From contig JASANC010003862.1 in the NCBI GenBank assembly GCA_030248135.1, forward strand, positions 36,640 through 100,639: DNA of 64,000 nt. Reading direction: 5' to 3'. A model generated the notes under the pieces. That model had not been told where the DNA came from and made no database searches. It was given only the letters and a program-made list of their open reading frames with translations. Every line of letters starts with the position of its first letter. The stretch's first letter is position 1. This DNA is from Theristus sp. LFF4_11. Taxonomy: Eukaryota; Nematoda; Chromadorea; Monhysterida; Xyalidae. Position numbers and translations under genes: made by a program. Below, piece after piece: positions 35,701 to 46,539 of the stretch.

Positions 35701-37507
35701 AAAAACAATTTCAACTTCAGCGGCGTAAAAAATTCTCGAGAATAAATCAACATCAATTTACAAGTCTGGTTCAAACACAAAAAAGAAAAACGTCTACAGA
35801 AAGACTACAGTGTATATTTTTACCCATTTATAAGGGTTAATAATGGGTCAGTTGTAAAATTTGCCTACAGATATGGATTCAGCGCATTTGGGAATTTCTA
35901 GTAAGGGGTTTTAAAAATTGTTTTCAAACTTATTTATTAATATGAAACGAAAACGTCTGAAAACAACAAAAAATCCATGTTTTACCCATTTTTGGGTGAG
36001 AAAGTGGTCCGTTACAAAATATAATAACGTATTCAAGTACATCAGTAGTAAAGCTATTAGAAAACAGTTTTTTAAATAAAAATCCACACTTAAAATTAGA
36101 AATTAAAACGAAACACCAATGGAAAACGTGAAAAATGTTTTTCAAAAATGTTTTTCGAATTGAGCGATGTTGAAAACCTCCTGGAGAATTAAAAATTAAA
36201 ATTAAAAGTTGTTTCTGAACTGATTTTTTTCACTATGAAACGAAAACATATGAAAAAAGCAAAAAAATCAACATTTTACCCATTTTTTGAGTGAGCAAGC
36301 GGTCAGTTGCAAAAATAAAAACTGATTTAAGTACAACGGTTGTAAAGGTAACAGAAAATAGGTTTTTTAATAAAATTCACGCATAAAATTAAAACATTAA
36401 AACAAAAAACACCGAAAAACGCAAAAAAATATGTTTTTGACCAATTTTTGGGCAAAAAATGCCCGGGGCAAAAATCTAAGGTCAGATTCAAATTCAGCGA
36501 CCTCGGAAACCCCTGTTTGGCACAAAAATCAGAGTCAGAAACTGTTTTGTCATGGCATGAAAATAAAAGTAAGTAAAAAAGTGTGAAAAGGCAAAAAAAA
36601 GTAATTTTGCGTAGCTCACAGTGAAAAATAGAGACACGATCCGATTTGACGGACCTGACATCTTGGTAGAGCTCCGCAAGATCTTCAAAACGCACACCCA
36701 TTCAGGTCCTGAAAAACATCCGCTTGGGTAGAAAAATGCGTTGCAACATGGTACACTTTGTAAAAAACGGCAAAAAATCGAGTTTTTTTTTTAATTTCGC
36801 GCGCCATAGCGGCCGCTATAGGGAGTTTCAAGGCATGGTTGGGTGAAACTGAAGCTCCTTGTTGAGTAGAATAACGCTGCACCATTAGTTTGATTCCGAC
36901 CCCATGTAGCACTAGGCCACCCCCCCCCCACCCTTAACCGGTGTTAAATTTGACTAAATGCTGTTTACGTGCATCCACAATACTATCAAGCTATTCCTTG
37001 TTTTGCAGCACTGTATCACAGCGCGTTGATTGTGGAAATGTTCGTGTTGTCGTTCTTGGTGACAGCTTTGTTTCGACCGAAGCACAACATTCTACTACGA
37101 GCACGTGACACCCTGCGCCACCGGTCAACACACGCAGATGCCGTGCGCACACTCTCTGCACAGCTCGATGCTAAACAACATGTGGTGGTCGTTGGCAGCA
37201 ACGAAACGTTCGTGTGTCTCAAGTTTAATAACTGACGTGTTCACAATATATAAACCAATTTTGATTTCCGTATCACTGGCGGTTCAGGCAGTGTTGTAGG
37301 ACTTTTGCTTTTAGTTTTCGTAAAATCAAACGGATCGATTGTTTTGCAGCCTGTATTCTGCGACATCCGGCTGCACCACTGAGCACGCGGCCAGCAACGA
37401 ACGTGCGCCGGTGTGCGAAGACAACGAAGCATTCGAATCGTCCGTCTCTGAGGAGGAACATTCAACGCACGACACCGAACAAGAGGTCGCCATCGTCACC
37501 GAGCAAG
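32715..37507 (+). pseudogene. SLC51A: Duplicated Ost-alpha gene, exon-deleted, truncated and interrupted
   Basis: Remnants of all eight exons are present: 32715-32775, 32849-33069, 33158-33233, 33442-33568, a 22-base stub of exon 5 from 33715, 33773-33926, 37009-37207 and from 37350. About 185 bases of exon 5 and the following intron are deleted, removing membrane segments. The last exon departs from the intact copy after EQEVAIVTEQA at 37507 and loses its normal stop. The intron after exon 6 carries a 3.0-kb TTAA foldback element. A transcript might still be spliced, but a functional transporter is unlikely. Confidence 0.88.
33937..36943. mobile_element. TTAA-flanked 3.0-kb foldback element, copy 2
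   Basis: The TTAA duplication lies at 33933-33936 and 36944-36947. Copy 1 of the gene has the single TTAA at the same place (near 20197). The ends are CACCGGTT and AACCGGTG. The two arms, about 1.4-1.6 kb each, are inverted copies of one another (for example GCGGCCGCTATAG at 34079 and at 36810) and meet near 35590. No transposase was found. It is the same family as 28063-30498. Confidence 0.85.
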
Positions 37508-37618
37508 CCTTTGGTACTGGTGGTCACTCCCAAACTGGTCACTGCAACCAATTAGCATGCCATATTTTGGGTGTGTTTTACTGTAATATCATACATGGGC
37601 CGGGTTCATAACATACAG

Positions 37619-38045
37619 GCTTCATCGATGGTTGACAGCACCATTCGGAGCACCTTACAAGCGGCTGGAAACGATGACGCCGAACAAAAAGAGGAACAAC
37701 AAAGTTTTGGTTTCTCATCCAGTGACGAAAGTGACGGCGAAAAAGAATACAAACCTGATTGATGTTGACCGTGTACGTCTCCTGATTCCAATCATTCAGC
37801 TTCTGCATCAAGGAAATACTGTTTTGAGAATGTGCTACTGTCTGATTGGCTGCACAACCAAAATAACTGTGAAATCCAAATTGCACGCCCTGTTACACGT
37901 TTTCCCCTTCTCACAGGAGCCACTGTTTTCGTCTGATTCCGATGACAGCGAACACGAGCAAATCATAGCTGGCAGCCAGGACATGCTGGTCGGCGGTGGT
38001 GTTCGCTCGAGCCAACCAATCTATGGCCGATTTGTTCACGTCTGA
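37619..38045 (+). CDS. Two orphan acidic Ser-rich exons of unknown gene
   Basis: After acceptor ACATACAG the frame at 37619-37762 reads an acidic, Ser/Glu-rich peptide (QSFGFSSSDESDGEKE). A second exon from 37917 reads EPLFSSDSDDSEHEQ and stops at 38043-38045. The two are in the same compositional style as the Ost-alpha acidic tail but are not copies of it. They could be the 3' end of an unrelated gene whose 5' part was removed by the duplication junction at 37507. No family is recognised. Confidence 0.3.
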
Positions 38046-38179
38046 TTCCGACTGAATGTATTGTATTGTAGCTTGTGGAAACTTGTTATCAGCATAACAT
38101 TGTTTACGTGCGACTGGAATGATATTGTTTCGGTCTCTCAACACCACTATTATCTTTCTCATTAAACGTGACCCAATAT

Positions 38180-38270
38180 GCGTTTGCACGCACACATGGC
38201 TGCGCGGGAGTGCGGCTTTCCACACATCATTCAACATTACTCCACCTCCTTCGTGTGAAAAGATAATACT
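38180..38270 (+). repeat. Short fragment related to Helitron copy 1
   Basis: The stretch GCGGCTTTCCACACATCATTCAACATTACTCC is the reverse complement of sequence near 2880-2925 in the first Helitron, with few differences. Only a small piece is recognisable and no ends are present. Confidence 0.45.
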
Positions 38271-38429
38271 TTGTTTACTTTGCCAAGTTACCAGTGCTGT
38301 CGTACGTTTTGTCCTCAAATTTATTTCGTTCCTGTACGCTGGTAGTGAAACATCATTGCAAACATGCCGGAGCAACAAGGTTGTGCGAACAAACAGTGCC
38401 CAGACAAACAAACGAACAAACACACCGAC

Positions 38430-40142
38430 ACAGAATGCCTGGCCCTGTGTGTGCGATCAGTCTCAAAGCCGAACGGAGTCAATGGCCGGCATCAGTGCTT
38501 TGATTACGGCATACAAGATTTTGAATTTCACATTTCGGATTGCTGAAACAGCGTGAGAAAATGGAACAGCACTAGTGTGAAACATCCAATATGGACCGGA
38601 CACAATATTCGAAAAATGAAACATTATCAGGATCACACTGACGCTCTTCACAGAGTGGCCTTCACGGGTGGCCCACTGGAAGCCCTGCACCACAAAGTCA
38701 CGTACGGAGCCTAGCAGCGCTTTGTCAACCTGAGTAACAAACAGTTTATGCAATGTTTCGTCTCTTCCAAGGGTTACTAAGTAGCAACCTCCGAAAGCAG
38801 CGTGTCGTCAACGAGCACATTCGGACCGGCCATGTCCGGACTATCGAGCGTGCTGCCAACAAATCCCAGTTGTATTTCGTTTAAAAGAACTCGCTAAGAC
38901 TTTTGGTGAAAAGTGAAAACATGAATGAACACGTGAAGGATTGAGAAGAAACAGCGACAGCAGCCTACCGCGCCCACGTGACCTGCACCGCTTCCTGTTC
39001 AATGTCTTCAGCGAGCCCTTTCTCTAGCGGTTCTGCGATAATGTTCAGTTTGTTTCTGAAATGACGCGAAAAACTGGACACAATCTTTTAAACAAAAAAA
39101 AACTAAAACTCGAATATGCGCCAAAGCGGCATTGTGTTGTGCGCCCCGACTTTTTGTTTGGCGTTTCAGCAAAGCATTTCAACGATGACGTGTCGACGAC
39201 GTCTCACAGAAGCTGACCACAGGGTCCGCCACTTTGATGTCGATCTCAGCAAACACTTTTCGCAGGTCGTGCATCACACAGTCCATGTACAGCTCACCGG
39301 TGCCCAGGATCACGTGTAGGGTTGGCACAGGAAAAAAACCGGTTTCTTTACCGTTTTAAAACCGTTTTTTCCAGTTTTTTCTCTGAAAAAATGAAAAACC
39401 AATTTTTTATCTTAAATTTTTTTAAACTTCTTGGCTAAAAATCACAATTCTTCGTTTGATTGATAAAATGTAAATCTATATTTTTGAAAAAACGGTGCAG
39501 TGAACTGTGTCGAACTGAACTGGTGAACGTGAAGCATCATTTTGCAGAAGCTTTTGTGTCAAGCAAGGGTCAAGTGAAATACGATGAAGACAAGGTGACT
39601 GCTAAACTGCTAAGTGCAGATGCAGACTGACTGATGACGTTGTCGATTTGAAACGGTAACTGGTGAAATGTTATTTTTCAAACGCCATCCGCTACGGTTG
39701 CAGTTGCAGTTCTGCGCCCCCTAATCGGGGTCAGCTACCCGGTATCCTTGCAACCGTCCCCCCCGCTCCCCACACCTAGACGGTCACTGCCCGCCCAGTC
39801 GTTGTTTTCAATTTATTGAACGTGCTGCCCTGGAAACAATAAAAGCGAAATTGATCTGATTTGAAACAAAAAATTGGATAACAAAAAAATAGCAAATTGG
39901 GCACGTTGTATCCCCGAAAACAGCGTTTTACGCTGCTCTAAAAACACTAGTTTTGATGTATTTCCTATTTTGAGTTCAAGAAGCCAAGTTTTGGAAAGTT
40001 CAGGAGCTGGGAAACATTCGGTTTTTTTGGTTTTAAAATGGTTTTAAAACAAAAAAGAAACCGGTTTTTTCCTGGTACTATAAAAACCGGTTTTTTACCA
40101 ACCCTGATCACGTGCTCACCAGATTCTTCAACCAGAAAAAAA
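38430..40142 (-). pseudogene. EFTUD2: EFTUD2 (U5 snRNP GTPase, Snu114) pseudogene, C-terminal half
   Basis: Minus-strand exon remnants are: 40115-40142 plus 39150-39316 (ESGEHVI ... [22 protein letters not shown]); 38970-39056 ([17 protein letters not shown]); 38789-38899 ([24 protein letters not shown]); 38659-38729 ([24 protein letters not shown]); and 38430-38546 (IRNVKFKIL, then MPAIDS and GFETD). Lesions include a lost base after FCET, TAA in place of the conserved Gln codon before TKYNWD, a frameshift after LLAARSI, no normal GT donor after WATREG, deletion of the segment between KFKIL and the MPAIDS region, and a frameshift after AIDS. A hAT element splits the first exon. The functional gene would be a spliceosomal GTPase and is not in this window. 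Confidence 0.88.
39317..40106. mobile_element. hAT-type element inserted in the EFTUD2 pseudogene exon
   Basis: The ends are TAGGGTTGG and the inverted CCAACCCTG. The 8-bp duplication ATCACGTG lies at 39309-39316 and 40107-40114. Subterminal AACCGGTTTTT repeats occur on both sides. No transposase frame was found in the 790 bases. Truncated relatives lie at 45935-49076 and 56567-59690. Confidence 0.88.
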
Positions 40143-40430
40143 ACAATGATGAACTTCGAAATTTCTGCAGGTACAGTAAAACAGTAAACAATGAGGCAAT
40201 GGACTGATTTGCTGGGTTTACTGATTGTTGATAATGATCAGCAACCAATAAGCATGCCAGAAGCGCTGCACACACTTACTGCTGGTTGCAATCGACAGCC
40301 TGCTGGGTGCTCGATGGAACTGGTGCCGACGTGCACGCTTGAGCAGAGTGTTCGGTGCTTTGGGGGTTGCCTGCAAATAAAGAACTGTCGATATTGGAGT
40401 TTACAATCGAATGCTGGCAAACGCAACATT

Positions 40431-40769
40431 TTAGGTTGATGTGTTCGCATGGCAGTTCGCAGAATAACCTTTTTTCTTATGGTGCCCCTTTTCGAACAGC
40501 GCCTGTGCCAACGCAACGTTCAACTGCTCCATCGTGCCAGCACTGAACATTGCTAGCGCCTTCTCACGGTAGCCGCGTGACTCACTGCGCTTCAAATTGG
40601 ATAAAACAAATGTTACTTTTCATGCAGCCGTAAAATTTCTATTTCTGATCAAAAAAGGCAATACCGAAAAACATGCTCACCTGCAGCACTTTCACGATAG
40701 ACAGCGCTGCCAGGTTGCACGCCTCTGCGAACGAGTAGTGCTCATTCAGCGGCATTATCAATGTGCCGA
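40431..40769 (-). CDS. Two unidentified, correctly spliced-looking exons
   Basis: On the minus strand, exon 40681-40769 (acceptor TTTTTTAGCAG, donor GTGAGC) reads GTLIMPLNEHYSFAEACNLA through KVLQ. It is followed in phase by 40431-40589, which reads RSESRGYREKALAMFSAGTM and on through LNVALAQALFEK to a stop. Both are helical and protein-like, and there are no lesions in them. I do not recognise the protein. No upstream exons were found before the palindrome begins at about 40967, so the gene is probably truncated. Confidence 0.35.
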
Positions 40770-40969
40770 CTGCTAAAAAAGGCCAGAAAAGTTGTGATTG
40801 ACAAAACCAAATGCCATCAACAACGTCATCACATTTGCTAGCAACAAACAACAATGAACACAGTCTGTCCAAGTCCGCTTTGGTTTTTTGAATCTCTCTT
40901 TGCATTTGTTCTAAAACCTTTCACCTTGAAACCGCAGAAAAACAAGATTATTTATTGACCGCTCACAGG

Positions 40970-43030
40970 GCACGCACAATAAAAAGCAATCGGTTGAGCA
41001 CAGCGCTGGCAGAGTCCCGTGACAGGTCGGCGCACGAGACACGTCGCGAAACGCAGATGTTGCCAACACACAACGTCGCCCAGATCACGATTTCCTCCGC
41101 TGATTTCGACGATCGATGGCTCAATCAACTCAGAAGAGCATCCGGAACACGTAGAGATGTAAGCTTCAAAAAAAAAATTTTTTTTTTATTTTTTTTTTAA
41201 AAAAAGTAAAAAAAATGAGCATTTTTTTTTATTTTTTTTTTATTTATCAAAATTTTTTTTTGTTTTTTTTCAAATTTTTTCAGGTTTTTCAAAAATAATA
41301 TCAAAAATGCGTGTTAGATTCCGATGCCGCTAAGGTGAGATAGAAGCAGAGAACTCACATTTATGCATCGTTTTTCAGGATCTCGAAAGGTCGAAATTGC
41401 ACTGTCTGCCACTGCAAGCGTAACTTCGTTGGTTGCTCGTTGCTGTTTCGCCTCGTGTCGTCATGATCACACCGGTTTGTTGTTGAACTTGTTTCCGTGT
41501 TATTTGAGGTGAATTGAGAGGCAAAACACGAGACGTGATGTCGTCGGTGGGAAAATGGGGTCGCCGAAACCAAGTCTGAAATTTTCACCCTCCTCCCATA
41601 TGAGTGGGGGTCATATGGTAAGTCGGTGGCTCCTCAGATGGTGATATTCGGACTCCCTGAAAAATTCTGAACAACTTTCATTTTAAAAAAAAAATTTAAA
41701 AAAAAAATTTAAAAAAAAAAAAAATAGAAAATTTTTTTTTCTTGACATCTCTAGGAACACGATGATGTGTCGACTGTAGTTGGTTTTGGTTTTATTTAAC
41801 ATTGGTCGTTGTGCAATAAAAAATTTACGAAAAAACACAAAACACAAATTTATTGTGATTAGGATTTTTTCGATTTTCAGAAAACTGTGAAAACCAACCA
41901 CAAACAAAACATCATCGTCTTCCGGGTGCTCCGCTGAGTTTATTGAGCTATCGATCGTCGAAATCGGTTGAGCACAGCGTTGGCAGAGTCGCGTGACAGG
42001 TCGGCGCACGAGACACACGTCGTGAAACGCAGATATTGCCAACACAAAACGTCGCCCAGATCACGATTTCCTCCGCCGATTTCGACGATCAATAACTCAA
42101 TCAACTCAGCAGAGCATCCGGAACACGACAATGTGTCGATTGGGGTTGGTTTTGGTTTTATTTAACATTGGTCGTTGTGCAATAAAAAAATTTACGAAAA
42201 AACACAAAACACCAATTTGTTGTGATTTGGATTAATTTTCAGAAAACCGTGAAAACCAACCACAAACGAGGCATCATCGTCTTCCGGGTGCTCTGATGAG
42301 TTGATTGAGCTACCGATCGTCGAAATCGGTTGAGCACAGCGCTGGCAGAGTCGCGTGACCGGTCGGCGCACGAGACACACGTCGTGAAACGCAGATATTG
42401 CCAACACATAACGTCGCCCAGATCACGATTTCCTTCGCCGATTTCGACGATCGATGGCTCAATCAACTCAGCAGAGCATCAGGAACACGATTGCGGTTGG
42501 TTTTGGTTTTATTTAACATTGGTCGGTCGTTGTGCAATAAAAAATTTACGAAAAAACACAAAACACCAATTTGTCGTGATTTGGATTTTTTTCGATTTTC
42601 AGAAAACCGTGTCCGCTGAGTTGACTGAGCTATAGATCGTCGAAATCGGCGGAGGAAATCATGATCTGGGCGACGTTATGTGTTGGCAATATCTGCCTTT
42701 CACGACGTGTGTCTCGTGCGCCGACCAGTCACGCGACTCTGCCAGCGCTGTGCTCAACCGATTTCGACGATCGATAGCTCAATCAACTCAGCGGAGCACC
42801 CGGAAGACGATGATGCCTCGTTTGTGGTTGGTTTTCACGGTTTTCTGAAAATCGAAAAAAATCCAAATCACAACAAATTGGTGTTTTGTGTTTTTTCGTA
42901 AATTTTTTATTGCACAACGACCAATGTTAAATAAAACCAAAACCAACCACAATCGACACATCGTCGTGTTCCGGATGCTCTGCTGAGTTGATTGAGCCAT
43001 CGATCGTCGAAATCGGCGGAGGAAATCGTA
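40970..43030. repeat. Array of palindromic satellite-like units (left arm)
   Basis: Units of about 350 bases recur. Each contains CCGATTTCGACGATCGATGG, a middle with GTTTTATTTAACATTGGTCG, and the inverted end ATCGTCGAAATCGG. Boundaries repeat near 40990, 41967 and 42328, with one unit inverted from about 42620. The segment between paired ends is hairpin-forming, as in a MITE. The hAT at 41152-41753 interrupts the first unit. Confidence 0.7.
41152..41753 (-). mobile_element. hAT-type TAGAGATGT element A (left arm only)
   Basis: The ends are TAGAGATGTAAG and GACATCTCTA. The 8-bp duplication GGAACACG lies at 41144-41151 and 41754-41761. It shares its core with the other TAGAGATGT copies but is shorter, lacking part of the interior (CTCACCAAGGCTG and flanks). 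The mirror position in the right arm is empty. Confidence 0.88.
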
Positions 43031-45931
43031 CGCCCAGTGCATGCAGTCGACCTCACGGTTCGGTACGAAATGCGTCTCTGAACTGAGCAAGCAGAAGAAC
43101 AATCAATTTCAATCATTTGTACTCAACGTTGAAATTTGCAGTAAACGATGGACGCCAGCATTTCTGCAACTTTCGCGCTATTATCAATGTTTTCTGTTGA
43201 AAAAATGCTCATATTTGGGGCATAAAAATTTTCAATGAAAGTTGTCTACAAAACCAACCGACCTGCTCTGTCCGAATGAGCCGGTCATCTTCCCAGGCAG
43301 GCCACCACACACGAGTCAGGGTCCTGCCTAGAGATGTGTCAAGAAAAAAAAATTTTCTATTTTTTTTTAAATTTTTTTTTTTAAATTTTTTTTTTAATGA
43401 AAGTTGTTCAGAATTTTTCAGGGAGTCCGAATATCACCATCTGAGGAGCCACCGACTTACCATATGACCCCCACTCATATGGGAGGAGGGTGAAAATTTC
43501 AGACTTGGTTTCGGCGAGACATCACGTCTCGTGTTTTGCCTCTCAATTCACCTCAAATAACACGGAAACAAGTTTAACAACAAACCGGTGTGATCATGCT
43601 GACGACACGAGGCGAAACAGCAACGAGCAACCAACGAAGTTACGCTTGCAGTGGCAGACAGTGCAATTTCGACCTTTCGAGATCCTGAAAAACGATGCGT
43701 AAATGTGAGTTCTCTGCTTCTATCTCACCTTAGCGACATCGGAATTTGTTGAACTAGCCTTTGCGACGCTCAAGTACTTCAATGCGCGAGTCGATCATCA
43801 CTCACCAAGGCTGAAAACAGTCGATAAATCAATCCAGAATACCACCTGCAGCGTTGAAGACTAAGTGACAAGGTAAAGTCAAAGAAAATTTTTGTTGAAC
43901 TTTCGAAAAATTATGCCAAAAACGGCATTTTCAGGGCACATTAAAGAAAAAATTTCAAAAATTTTTAATAAAAAAAATAAAAAAAAAGCTCATTTTTTTT
44001 ACTTTTTTTTTAAATTAAAAAAAAAAATTTTTTTGACCCTTACATCTCTAGTCCTGCCTGGCCTAATCGCCTGTAGCTCTACCACTGTGGCGTGCCGCTT
44101 TTCGATTTTGTCGATCATCAACCGACAGAAAAGCGGGACGTGCGAATTTTGAGCGGTTTTCGCGTGGAAAACCAAAAATTCAACTTTTTTGTGTCGTTCA
44201 AATTTTTCTTTGTCAAGCTGTTTGTTATTCGCAGCAAAAATTTGATTAGTGGGCAAAAAGTTAAGTTTCAGAACATATTTAGAGAGTATTTGAGAAATAA
44301 AACTAACAAAGCACTTGATTTTGAACAAATCGCTGGAACACAATAAATAACCGATTTTCACAAAAAAGAAAGCACTACTGATCAAAATTTTGATGAAAGT
44401 TAAGGTGAATCAATTTTTCAATAGGTTCTGAAAAAATGTCGTCAAAATTTTGTTGTTGAAATTTTGTTCAAAATTGATCGCCGATCAATTTTGCGTTGTG
44501 AGTTGCTGTGGCCTAATATTTGCACTGCACCCCGAGCTCTGTCATTATCGCACACCGTAGCCAAGTGTGCCCAGCGACCGCAGCCTCATCATCATAGGCC
44601 GGACTACGCACAGAATCTTGACTGCTGATGCTCTACCACAACACATGGCATCGCTGGACCACAGAGAGATTGACTGCCGCGGGTCGACCGAAGGGACATG
44701 GAGCCGTCAGTTGCGTTTCCTACTCTCGCGAGCGCGTCAAGCCCAGAACGACCTTGGAGCTGCGCACCGTCACGAGTTAACCAACACGTTACAGCATCAA
44801 GATGGGTGCTCCGTTGGGAATTTTTCTCATTGGCATGCAGCAATTTAAAAAAGATTTTATTGCATTTGCTACAACACCCGACCCGACCCGACCCAGCCCA
44901 AACCCCTCTCACCTCAACCCTCCCGTTATCCATCTGCAAACAAACCGCCATGGCGCCGGGACAATGGAATGTTCCTGGAAGCTGTCTCTTCCATGTTTTA
45001 CCTTTTTCGCAAAAATTTTTTTGCACCGAGCTGAAAATGGCTGCTACAACGTGCACAAAAAACACGACACAGCGATGAAAACACATGGAAAATAAAATAA
45101 CGACAACAACGTTAATGCACAACAAAAAACAACAGTGACAACAACAAAATTACGAATAGCAGCCATCTTCGGAACATTATGGTGCGCGACTCTTTTTGTT
45201 TTGTTTTGTTTTGTTTTCTGTTTTAAGATTTGAGAGATAAATTTCACAAACATAAAAGACACAGCTCCAGAAACAATCCATCATGACGGTTTGCTTGCCC
45301 ACTTGACATTCAAGTTTGCCCCACTGCATGCCAACAGAAAATTTCCCACCGGGCCCATCTTGACGCTGTAAAGTGCGGATAAGCTGCGCGACGGATATAA
45401 CAACCCCGCTGGCCGCTGCAGACGAGAACGGCCCATTGCAAGAATGCTCCGTGCTACGTCGGGTCTCCAGTTTACGGTCGCGGCGTCGGCAGCACTCTCG
45501 ATGACCCAGGACGCCATGTGCCCAATATAGCACCAGCAATCAAACGCCTGCCGTGGCCAAGACTATTGATGATGACACTGCGCCCGGCGCTGCAGCTGGA
45601 CACACGTGACGCTCGGGTGATACGATTTTGACAGAGAGGGCAGAAAGGTTGAAAAACGATGAGCAACTGAGGATTTTGGATGAAAGGAAAGGGGTTTTGT
45701 GGGGTGTCGGACCAATCAACAAACGCCATCTGGACCAATCAGCGTTGAAGCCAATCAGCACACGCCATTTTGGCCAATCAGCGAATTTGACCAATCAGCG
45801 TGTGCTTTGTTGGAAGCCGAAAATTTCTTTTTTTTAGTCCATTCCAAATTGTTTGAAACGTAGTGGCTTCGCACAGAGACATTGTCTGAAACGGTAGTTC
45901 GGTTTTTGCTGATTGCAAATGGCCGACTTAG
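43030..45931 (-). repeat. 2.1-kb repeat block, copy 2 (with hAT B)
   Basis: This is the reverse complement of 23861-25975, with the 722-base hAT B inside. It keeps the five-CCAAT array (about 45705-45795) and the short frame conserved with copy 1 (45281-45517, minus). At its outer end it joins a truncated hAT relative at about 45935. Confidence 0.8.
43329..44050 (+). mobile_element. hAT-type TAGAGATGT element B
   Basis: The ends are TAGAGATGTGTC and TTACATCTCTA. The duplication GTCCTGCC lies at 43321-43328 and 44051-44058. It is inserted in the 2.1-kb block. The same position in the 25.7-kb copy of the block is empty, and the mirrored copy is at 61542-62270. Confidence 0.92.
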
Positions 45932-46539
45932 GTGAATTCTTCATTTGATTGATAAAATGCGAAATTATATTTTTGAAAAAACGGTGCAGTGAACTGTGTC
46001 GAACTGAACTGGTGAAGCATCATTTTGCAGAAGCTTTTGTGTCGAGGCCTTTTGAAATTTAAAAAAAAATTAAACAAAAATGACGATTTTTGTTTTGTTT
46101 TTTTGCAACCCTAGTCGAGGGTCAAGTAAAGTACAATGAAGACAAGGTGACTGCTAAACAAAGTGCAGTTGCAGACTGACTGACGACGTTGTCGATTTGA
46201 AACGGTAGCTGATGAAATGTTGTTTTGAAACGCCATCCGTTTCACTTTGCAGTTCTGCAAATCTCGCCCACTAATCGGGGTCAGCTGTCCGGTCTCCTTG
46301 CAACCGTCCCTCCCCCGCTTCCCACACCTACATGGTCACTGCCCAGTCGTTTTCAATTCATTGAACGTGCTGCCCTGGAAACCAATGAAAGCGAAATTGA
46401 TATGATTTGAAACAAAAAATTGGGGTAGCATAGAGATGTCAAGAAAAAAAAATTTCTATTTTTTTTCTTTTTAAAAAAAAAATTTTTTTTTTAATTTTTT
46501 TTAATGAAAGTTGTTCAGAATTTTTCAGGGAGTCCGAAT

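Noticed and set aside
43981..44048. Lysine/phenylalanine-rich frames in A/T runs
   Set aside because: These are low-complexity transposon ends with no splice or start context.
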